Origin: Sipunculus nudus
Lineage: Eukaryota > Annelida > Sipuncula > Golfingiida > Sipunculidae
Assembly (NCBI GenBank): GCA_026874595.1
Contig: CM049308.1
Coordinates: 41,712,527-41,776,526 of the forward strand
Length of the DNA stretch: 64,000 nt
Direction of reading: 5' to 3'
Shown here one piece after another: positions 45,386 to 54,548 of the stretch (position 1 is the stretch's first letter; every line of letters starts with the position of its first letter). Made by a program: the position numbers and the translations under genes. The notes below the pieces were generated by a model that was not told the origin of the DNA, made no database searches, and saw only the letters and a program-made list of their open reading frames with translations.

Positions 45386-45480
45386 ATGGAGTTGGAACCA
45401 GTCTGCCGGGAGTACTGAAGATTGCGTTGTACGTCCGTCTCTATGACTGATAGAGAACCATAATGGAGCGGGGTACCAGC
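44905..45480. repeat. Imperfect inverted repeat, arms about 85-100 bp
   Basis: The plus text at 44908-44990 (GACTGGTATCCTGCTCTTTT, ATGGTTCTCTACAGACCATA, AAGACGTACAATGC-ATCTT, AGTACCAGTTGCAACTCC) recurs in reverse complement at about 45480-45387 (GGCTGGTACCCCGCTCCATT, ATGGTTCTCTATCAGTCATA, GAGACGGACGTACAACGCAA, CTGGTTCCAACTCC). The spacer is about 400 bp. The minus arm is at the 3' end of the hAT-type pseudogene and a TA microsatellite (45333-45382) lies between the arms. It may be the terminal repeat of a small DNA element. Confidence 0.65.
45333..45382. repeat. (TA)n microsatellite
   Basis: TA tract of about 50 bp. It extends the minus-strand pseudogene frame artificially (YIYIYI). Confidence 0.9.
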
Positions 45481-46690
45481 CTGCACATGCAACAACATCA
45501 CAGACAGCGTCTTCACAGGCCTCCAATATATCAAAAAGACTGTTGTGATTTTGAAGAATGGCAGTAGTTGTGTTCAGATGATCAGTCCAACGCTGTTCCA
45601 ATAGACGTTTCAATTTGCTTCCGTTAAAAAAAACGGTCATTTTTGGACGACGGACAAAATTTTCCAGTGCACTGCATGGGCCAAAAATTTTTCTCCTACG
45701 ACTACCAAATGAAGCTGAAGATTGAAACACCCTCCTATTTCTCCAATAACTTTTTCTGTACACCACTATTTTTTCCGGACATCACCGAAGCTCCAGCATA
45801 ACACTTGGAAAATATATGATTAGTATCTAATCCACATTCCTCCACATTCCACGCAGAATTGTTTCTGCCAAAGCACTGGCAGCTTATGGCTCTGTAGGAA
45901 CCATGGCTACCAATGTCTCATGGATTTTTTCCTCCCCTCACAAATCGGACGATTATAGAGATGTTGTCCGTGTTTGGGTATGTTTGCAAGGGATGTCTTC
46001 AGCCTAAATATCAGAAACGCATTGTTGAGAACGATATACTTCATGATATCAATGATTTCAATCTGCATCATTGCTGACGTATAACAGGCATTTTTGGGTA
46101 TGGTCTGGTAGATGGCTCACAGATTTTCGTCTTTCTTTATAGTATATTCAAACAGTCTGAGGAACAGTCCTAATGGTTTATCCATAGTTTGTCACCCAGT
46201 GTTAAAAACTTATTGACCTCTGCTATTTATCTTATATAGTATATTAATTTTTTTTCCAGCTGGGTCTCATTTAGCAAGGTTCACACAGATTGATCACTGT
46301 TCTTCCTTATTCGGCGCTTTGCTTGCACGGTGTTTTTTCAGCGCATGATGCCAGTTGGAATAGCCATTGATACTGAATTGTTTATCAGCATTTGATATGG
46401 ACAAATGCGTGTAAAAATAACAAAATGAGGCCTTTTACTCCGTAGCAAACTCTATCCAGTCTCTTCCACGAAACCATGATGATTGAAAGTCTCGTTGTTT
46501 TACTTGCTTTGTGTCTTATGATTGTGGGGCATACGTGAGGTTGTGCCGGTGACCATTCAATAGATCCAAGATCTGAAAGACCAATACTGCTGATTCTCGA
46601 AAAAAAATTGTCCAAAGACATGTCATTGATCACATTTTGTAAAAATTTTCTTGCCACAGAGATTCTGTTATATGTTTGCTTCACCTAAAA
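45400..46690 (-). pseudogene. ZMYM1/hAT-type transposase pseudogene
   Basis: Minus-strand pieces in order: an N-terminal fragment (46684-46385, includes LDNFFSRISSIGLSDLGSIE), KNACYTSAMMQIEIIDIMKY (about 46100-46040, a DUF4371-type block; family text KNAxYTSxxxQNELI), CYAGASVMSGKNSGVQKK (about 45800-45750, matching the CYDGAxxMxG block with a catalytic Asp changed to Ala), and NGSKLKRLLEQRWTDHLNTT then TAILQNHNSLFDILEACEDA (45620-45500). These are hallmarks of the hAT-derived ZMYM1-like transposase group common in molluscs. Several frame changes and stops show it is dead. The C-terminal dimerisation part is not found. Confidence 0.7.
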
Positions 46691-46699
46691 CCATTAGTC

Positions 46700-48110
46700 T
46701 TGTATAGGACAAAGTATTGTATAGTGTTGTATATGTATAAATATCCACGATTTCAGGCTGATATATCAAATCCCATCTGAGAAATAAGCAGGTACATACA
46801 CTGTGCAAAAGTTATTGTAGGTGGCGAGAAAGCCATCAAAGATGTATGGACAGTTCAAAACCTCAGGCCAGTTCATCAAACTTATCTTGAGTCAGGTGCA
46901 ATGGGCTAACCAGGCTTAGTTGGAAAAGCAAGTGGCCCCGAGTGAACTGGAACAAAATGCTATCTCCAGCTACTGCACTGAGTTAACTCTTGACCTGCAC
47001 CTGGCTGCACTGAGTGAACTCTTGACTTGATGTATAAAACCAGCGCCCCCTCCTTAGGAATTACCTAGTGTTCATGAATATGTAAGCAGAGTAGGTCAGA
47101 TATGACATTAATTCTATAGAAAAGGTGCGTGAAATGCTGGCTTAAAAGCATTTGATACTGTCAGTTCTGGTTATACAAATGTTCAGAAGATCCCTGAATA
47201 TATTAAATATATGTTATATATGTATTTTTATATTTATACCAGTATACCTCATTCATATATATGCAGACATAAAGATCATCATCATGTATAAGTGCATGCA
47301 TAACCAATCTCCCTGAGCAGGGGACAATGAAGCTGATATGCAGCACTATAGGTTTTAAAGTATCAAACTATAAATATTCATGTTTTCATTACAGCTTTGT
47401 AACTCTGACATGCTTACAGCAACTCTCATGTGGGTTTCAGAATAAATACGATATTGAATTAATATAATAGTTGACTTTCGCTTTTGCTTAGGGAATGCTT
47501 TGTTGCCCTTCAGGTTAGAATCTTATATCTCACATTAAAACTTGACATGACAAATTAATAAATAGATCCTGACGTGCACGTTATTGTTTTTTGTGTAATT
47601 TATTAGGGAATACCTCCCGCATATCGAAAGAGTCATATATATAATATCTTGGTCCAGAAACAAACTAGAAGGCTTAATAAATGTCTAACGAAAAATCATT
47701 TGAGATTATTTTGCTAGCTGACTTTTTTTTTAAGATGAGATCCAGTGATCGGTTTTTGTCCGTTGTCCGTTCGTCCAGTTGTTCGTTAGTAGGGCCCATA
47801 GCGTAACATTAAGGGATACGAACTTGATATTTGTCATGCGGGTGTTTTTGCAAAATATCTAAACTGCAAAGAACTAGGTCACCACGACCTAATTCCTGCT
47901 AGCCCCTGTACAGGCTGATATATCAAATCCCTTCTGAGAAATAAGCAGGTACATACACTGTGCAAAAGTTATTGTAGGTGGCGACATCAGTGTTGTCCTT
48001 TCGTGTGTCCGATACGAACTTGATATTTGTTATGCGGGTGCTTTTACAAAATATCTAAACTACAAAGAACTAGGTCACCACGACCTTATTCCTGCTAGCC
48101 ACTTACAGAA
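46700..48110 (+). repeat. Region with short near-identical duplications
   Basis: Two pairs. First, a ~75-bp block (AGGCTGATATATCAAATCCC, TGAGAAATAAGCAGGTACAT, ACACTGTGCAAAAGTTATTG, TAGGTGGCGA) at 46755-46830 and 47913-47985. Second, a ~85-bp block (GATACGAACTTGATATTTGT, TGCGGGTG-TTTT-CAAAATA, AACTAGGTCACCACGACC) at 47815-47900 and 48010-48095. There is also GGCCCCGAGTGAACTGGAAC and CTCCAGCTACTGCACTGAGT near 46934-46980, seen again at 52721-52770. The second block belongs to a GTCCGTTCGTCCAGTTGTTC-led repeat (47760). No gene. Confidence 0.65.
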
Positions 48111-49098
48111 ATCTCGTTCCTCCTTTAAAATCTTTTTTAACTTTTCAAAACTGTATCATAACCAATAGTACTGAATTTACCCAACAAATAGGCCTATGTA
48201 TACTTCTACCGGCGAGTCACCTAAACATACATGTTGTGGTAATAACCGAAGATGAAATCCTTTATTGAATTTTTTAGGTTGAAATACGGTGCATCCAGTT
48301 AAAATAGGACATGACTCCAGCATGGATCTAGTATCGTAACCATTAAAGCTAGTGACATAAATTTTAATATACAGTTACTTTTAATCTGTGTGATAATGAA
48401 TGAAAAAGTTAAACATCTGTCCCTAAATTCTGATGAAACCTGGAAAATGACACTTTTTCGTGGGGCTATTTATGTTTTCTTCACTTCTAGTGAGATCTAT
48501 TTTCACATGTTAAATTAAGTCACTTTGATATCATTTCTGCAGGTTATCAGATAAGATTCTTATTTGAGTTTAAGTTTCACCACAACAATTGATTTTTACA
48601 ATGTCTAATTTGCACAGGTTCGCCACATTAACCTCATACCGGGTCCGTATGACCTAACCCATGCTCATTGTGCTCCAAAATCATGATTTACACCATCAAT
48701 ACAAAATGTAACATTCTACAATGTTAAATATCAATATCATAACCACGATTCATGATCTGATTAAACTAGACGTAATTACACTTTTATGTCTCCATTGTGG
48801 TATTTAATGATGTCTCCATGATCTCACATGCCTGGTCATATATAACAGATGTCTGTCTGTATGTATGACCAATTCTTTTACTGCATACCGTTATGCTCAT
48901 AACAAGACGGTCGTTCTTTGCGCTCGATCTTAATGCTGGTGACTGAATGACCATGCAGCTACTGCAAGAGTGGCTGGTATTGAAACATGACACATGTTGA
49001 CGTGTCAGCTAGCTACCATAGAACTCCCGGACTATAATTACTATCTTAGCAAAATATAATTTAATACATACAGATACTTTCTGTGTATTTTGACTTTG
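48111..49098. other. Non-coding, nothing recognised
   Basis: Only one minus-strand frame of 69 codons (48784-48993), without family features. Confidence 0.45.

Positions 49099-49162
<64 letters not shown>
49099..49162. repeat. (TA)n microsatellite
   Basis: TA tract of about 64 bp. Confidence 0.9.
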
Positions 49163-49165
<3 letters not shown>

Positions 49166-49304
49166 TTAGTGGCAGGAATTCCCCAACTGGTTACATGAAT
49201 AGTAATGTTCCAGACCTATGTTTACAACTTAAAGGTGAGGTGGAGGCATAAATACACCTGTGCCTTAACGGACAAAATTGACATAACACCTCGTGCCTTC
49301 CACT

Positions 49305-49560
49305 TATTATATAATAATAAGTTGTGTGCACGAAATAGTAAGTCTTGCTTACAAAATAATAATTCGTGCACATAAAGTAATAAGTTGTGCGCACAAAATA
49401 ATACGTTTTGCGCACAAAATAATAAGTCGTGCGCATAAATTAATAAGTTTGTCACACAAAATAATAAGTTGGGCGCACAATAAAATACGTTGTGCGCACA
49501 AAATAGTAAATCGTGCGCTCAAAATTGTTTTGTGCAAAAAATAAGTCGTGAGCACGAAAT
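49305..49560. repeat. Array of ~21-bp palindromic-core units (GTGCGCAC)
   Basis: About twelve units of the form AATAATAAGTNGTGCGCACA with the dyad core GTGCGCAC, many mutated. It parallels the arrays at 5.0 kb (core GTGGCCACG) and at 23.7/26.05 kb (core CGTACGTACG), with an AT-rich AATAAT/ATTATC spacer in each. The frames (ISRAHK..) come from the repeat. Confidence 0.8.
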
Positions 49561-50351
49561 AAATATTTTTTCACTTATGTCCCCCAAGGAGCTCCGTAGC
49601 ATGTAGTCTTAATCTAAAGAATTAAATCATGGCACTACTTGCATCCTACATATTGTATAATTCAGAATCGATATTCATCTCTAAAAATTCTTTAATAAGT
49701 CACATACCTTCAGCGTATAACCACGAAGAAAAAACAACAATCATGTGAGCTTTGTTTTGTTGGTTATTCCTCTTCAACCTGAGTTAATGTGAAGTTGTTG
49801 TTCCAGCCATCGCTGCACAATGCTAGTGTTTGTGTAGTTGAGGTGCTGAGGATTTTATTTTCAGCATTATTCCCTCAGTGTACAGGTATGTTGTGTATAC
49901 ATGTGGTACAGAGACAAGCCTGCATTCACAAGACCCACATGAATGTACTGGTAGCACTGTGTAATAATGCATAAGACTTTTTCAGTACTACTGCTCCACA
50001 GACTCTGAATTATTCTGTTTAATAATAATATGATTAAAATGTATGATTATACACATGATGGCCATGACAAATTGAACTGCTGTTTTATAATATCACAATA
50101 TGATCAATAAGGCCACACAAAATATTTAATGTTATTCAGATTCCTCCGCTCCAAATTTTCATCGATCTTATTTTTGCAATTGAAGACCAGGTCCTTGTTA
50201 GGATTGTTATTTGTTCTATTGCCCAAATTCCTAGGAAAAATTCCTTAAGTTCCTTAAATCACTGAATTGAAAAACCATTTCAAGAACTAGAGCAAATTTT
50301 TGTATTTTATAAGCAACTAGCAAAATTGTGTCTGGACTGGTAAACAAAACA
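49561..50351. other. Non-coding, nothing recognised
   Basis: AT-rich sequence, no array or supported frame. Confidence 0.45.
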
Positions 50352-51150
50352 AGAACAAGTGACCCAGGGGTCATGACGCTCAGCTGACTAAGAAGATATT
50401 CACAAAAGGAATGTTATAATCTGAATGTCAAATTTTGTAGGCGGTATTCCAATTCAACTTAAGCATATCTGAGAGGAGAGAGAGGATATGGGTTACAGAG
50501 ACCTAATTTCAGGTTTCCAAGGAGATTTTTCATGGCCCTCCTTTGTATCAAGTTAGAAATTTATAGGTCCAATGGTAATGATTTGTGTCCTGTAAACGGA
50601 CAACCGCATCTTTGAAGTTCTCAAAAATAGTGAAAAAAAAATGCGTAAAAAATCGAAAAAAAAATCAGGTGGTGCAACAAGTGCAGAAACTGAAGAAACA
50701 CTCAATGATAAATATGCATGCAAGAATCATGGTGATCAATGCATTAGTTGTTTAGATACTGGGGCTTTTGTATTATTTTTTTTTACTCTGGCAGGTACAA
50801 CAGCTCTAAGGATATGGGTAACAGAGACCTAATTTACGGTTTTCAAGGAGATTTTTTCATAGACCTCCCTTGATTTTGAGTTAGAAGATTCCAGGTCCAA
50901 TGGTTACGATTTTTGCCCTGTTTACATCTTTTAAGGTCTCAAAAATAGAGAGAAAAATGCGTAAAGTTTCGAAAAAAAACCAGTCTGCAGGAACTGATGA
51001 AAGTCCATGATAAATCTGCATGCACAGAATCATGGTGATCAATGCATAAGTTGTTCATATACATGTCTTGAGCTTGTGTATCCAATTTTTAATTATTCCA
51101 GGAGGTACTTCTGAGCCCCTTTGCTCGAAGTATATATGTATCAGAGATTA
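50352..51150 (+). mobile_element. Second copy of the core-repeat element, left end and about two units
   Basis: The left end, AACAAGTGACCCAGGGGTCA then TGACGCTCAGCTGAC, matches the element at 11707. Two degenerate core units follow (GGGTTACAGAGACCTAATTT, TTTCCAAGGAGATTTTTCAT, GGTCCAATGGTAATGATTTG, GAATCATGGTGATCAATGCA, TAGTTGTTTAGATACT). The right end with microsatellite and hairpin was not found, so the copy is truncated near 51150. Confidence 0.7.
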
Positions 51151-53100
51151 CAAATTATTAAGTTTCCTCATAAGTAAAAGGCAATTGTTCAGAGTTTCTT
51201 GATTTGCTTTCAAATCTCTAAAATCTTTGTGTTATTAATTGAATTTACAAATCAGTGAAAGGCACACTATGATGTTATAAACATATTTTCCATAAAATGA
51301 ACCTTTCCATAAAAATATTTTCCCTATTGTAAATTTATTTATATGGTTATGAAACATATCCAGTGCCAACTGCTTGTTAGACCATGCTAAATTAAAAAAT
51401 ATAAAATGATTGGCTGCATCTAGGCGATCTTCAAGGCTGATCTACACATCTCGATGTCAAATTAAACATGCTCACAGTCACGGAATATCAAAATCATTTG
51501 GCCCTGTGATTGTTCATATAAAATCATTTGGCCCTGTGATTGTTCATATATTAATGCATTTACATGCAAAGTCAAGTTAAACTGCCGCAGAAGAGACGCC
51601 AAAAACGTAGACGTCAAAAATAGGCAAATCTTTCAATTTACAGTGCCATGCAATGCCCCGCGTCCTGATGTAGTTTTTGCTAGTGTAGAAACCGCATTTA
51701 ATATGCTTATTATTATTCAGAACCCATTCAGAAAGTCCCATTATGAAATATTTTAAGGCACTGGATAAAAAAATAAGCATTTAAAATTAACACCAACTGA
51801 CTAGTGTAAATCACGGTGTTTCGAAGCGAACAGACCAGCACGTGTAAACATCCTGAAACTTGACTCTGTTGTTGTTTCGCGCGGTGTATTGTGGGACGAT
51901 GAGGTAAGGGTTTGTGGCCTGCTTCCGTAAGCGCAGCGCAAGACAGGCTGGAAACCATGCTAGGGACCCATGGTCATAAAAAAGGATTTGGAAGAGAGGG
52001 AAGAGGACTGATGTCATTTATATTATTTATATTTGGAAAAGGATTGATATTGTCACTCTAGTTTTGACTTGGCCTGATAATTTTACATTGCAACAGAAGT
52101 TTTTGAAAAAGAAGTCCACCATAAGTCATGTTAATTATCATACTTTTTACAAACGAGTTAACTGTTATTCAATAATTATAGGTTACCAATACCCATGATT
52201 AGCACTAGCAAATGATATGAGAGTTTAACTATTTATTAAAAATTAATTGAAATTATTTAGCCAAATATAATTTTAATTTAAAAAATACAAACAGTATCAT
52301 CTGAACATATTTTTTAAATAATATAATTGAAATAAATGATTATTAAAATAATATTATACAATGTATTCATTAATACATTTTGAAAGTGTTTGCACTCGCA
52401 TAAAAATAATTTCTTTTTACCTGTATTAGTATTTGTATTCATTTTCATGATCGAAGGATTTAATATCTGTATTTTAAAATAAAAAAAATTATAAAGTATT
52501 CACTCACTGTCTCGTATTTATTCAGTTCCAGTCATACGAAACTGTTGAGAATCCAGGATAAACTCAAAACGAAACTGTTAAGAATCCTTGATATACAAAT
52601 TTCACAAATTTAAATAACGATTCATTAGTACCTGGTTTTATGGCTTTAATTAAAAAACTATTTTATACACTTTTGTAAACTGTCACATCAGTGTCTACAC
52701 ACTAAACATAGGTGAGAAAGGCCCCGAGTGACTCGGAACGAATTGCTTGCTCCAGCTACTGCACTGAGTGAACTCAGTTATCACAAACTGAAAGACTTTG
52801 GACATATCTATAAAAACATTTTATATCAAAATGTTTAGAATAATAAAAGATGTAGTCCTTTCGTTGTTTAATGACTAAAGGTCCAATAATTCTGTAAAAA
52901 TCATTTAAGAAAGCTTGAACAAAGGCCTCCTAGGAATCATTTTTGTGCAATGTTTTACAAGTTGAAACAACAGTTTTGCACAAGAAGACTATTGCAGTCC
53001 TATTTTTGAAACAGGCATACTAATGGCCGCAAGACCTACTTCAGCTTTCTACGACTATAACAAAAATCAACAAACCCAATCTATTCTTATACAATTGAAA
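51151..53100. other. Non-coding; a 30-bp duplication and repeat fragments
   Basis: A perfect tandem pair of AAAATCATTTGGCCCTGTGA plus TTGTTCATAT sits at about 51490-51550. GCAAGACAGGCTGGAAACCA (51936-51955) is shared with 35.0 kb. GGCCCCGAGTGACTCGGAAC and CTCCAGCTACTGCACTGAGT (52721-52770) are shared with 46.9 kb. No gene. Confidence 0.5.
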
Positions 53101-53149
53101 GAACCCTACCCTAGGATAAAACTTGTGAAAAATTAAACGATTCAGCTTG

Positions 53150-53966
53150 ATAGTTTCACCATTAAACATTTTTAAAACTGAAAGAGGCTAAAATTATTAG
53201 ATTATTGTCCGTAAAAACACGTGAATGTAGATGCAACCACAAAAACTGCAATTTCAAATATGAGTCATGTGCATGACCAACATTTGCACAAAACTTGGTG
53301 ATGCTAGCTCCTGTAATTTCTGAGATTGTTTTGTCAGTGTGCTTACATTGCCAGATGAAACAAAGTTCAAATTCCTGTAACTCGGCCAAAATTCATCAAA
53401 CCTAAAACATTTAAACAAACTTGAGAGAGCTTATCTCTTGGATTATTTCTGTGAAATATTAATTTGGCTGAAAAATTTAAGTCAAGAAGAAGTTTTTCCT
53501 CCATAAAATGCAAGTTAATACAGATGGGGCTAAAAAACGTTCCATCCCCCCAAAAATTGATATATGACAGATTTTTGCATAACATTTTGGGATACTAGCT
53601 CTTGCTATTCATGAGAAATTATGGGTTAATATACTGATGACCATAACCCTAGTATAGAAAAGGTTGATGCAGGTGGCGCCACCAATTCCTCAACTTCATA
53701 TATGAGTCATGTGACCAACATTTGTATAAAATTTGGTGATAATAGCTCCAGCCGTTTCTGATATTTTAATTTTAGTATCCTTGGCCAATTAACTGAGTTC
53801 AGCTTACTGTAACTCAGCCAAAATTCAAAGAACTGGAACCATTTGAACAAACTTGAGAGAGATTATTTCAGTGAAATATTGCATAATTTGGCTGGACAGT
53901 TTCGGAGAAGATTTTTAAATTTGTTTTCGCTTTTCCCCTATGAAGTCTATATCAATGCAGATAGCA
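53150..53966 (+). repeat. Two ~430-bp repeat units that end at the Helentron 3' terminus
   Basis: 53290-53530 and 53730-53965 share TTCTGA or TTTCTGATATT, AACT(C/G)-GCCAAAATTCA, CATTTGAACAAACTTGAGAG or CATTTAAACAAACTTGAGAG, GTGAAATATT, ATTTGGCTG and AAT-CAGAT. GCAGGTGGCGCCACCAATTC at 53668-53687 carries the window-wide GGTGGCGCCA motif. The second unit is cut where the Helentron end begins. Confidence 0.6.
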
Positions 53967-53968
53967 AA

Positions 53969-53989
53969 CTAGATGTGTCGGAACGACAC
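53969..53989 (-). terminator. Helentron 3' terminal hairpin and CTAG end
   Basis: The stem GTGTCG/CGACAC has six perfect pairs with a 3-nt loop and is followed by AT and CTAG on the minus strand. Helitron-class elements end in a short hairpin a few bases before a CTRR-type terminus, which acts as the stop signal for rolling-circle transfer. Role inferred from that rule. Confidence 0.65.
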
Positions 53990-54311
53990 GAATGCCCCCG
54001 CTGGAAGTAAGTTAGAAAGATTTTATTGAAGTGGTGGAGCATAAATGTAGCAATGGTGAAGGAAGGAGAATTTTATCATGGTCCGCTTATGATTATAAAA
54101 CAATTAATGTAGAGTTAATCAAGATCAATGGTGATGACAAGGAATTTGATTAAATATGTTAACTAAAGGGGTAAAAGTTCTGGTCAAATATTGGTCAAGC
54201 AGAAAGAAATGCAAAGTGGATCTGTAAGTTATCTTTAAAAGACAAGACACAAAAGATCAGTTCAATACCTGCAAGGATAATGAAAAGATATCATTGTAGA
54301 AAATAATAACC

Positions 54312-54548
54312 TTATGAAATTGCCTTTTGAATAAGGAGTGTCATGTGGTCAGAATAGTAACATCCATGGAGTTGAATTTGTGGTACATCTGGTTTTGAGA
54401 AGACAAGATCCAGTGTTGATCCATAGACTGTGGTGGGTTCTGTAACACATTGATGATGGTGAATTGTTTTGAAATGGTCAAGTAATTGACTGTAGATGGC
54501 AGGAACAGTATTTCTGTTTATGTTAAAGTCTCCTAGTATGATAGAATG
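54312..54548 (-). pseudogene. Helentron endonuclease tail after the amber codon
   Basis: In the same frame as the helicase ORF, directly after the TAG at 54549-54551, the sequence reads HSIILGDFNINRN (the GDFN catalytic block) and later YYSDHMTLLI (the SDH catalytic block), ending at a TAA (54312-54314). Both blocks are needed for AP-type endonucleases, so the stop at 54549 removes the active site. The codon before the stop is Ser and the codon after is His; the original residue is unknown. Confidence 0.85.
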
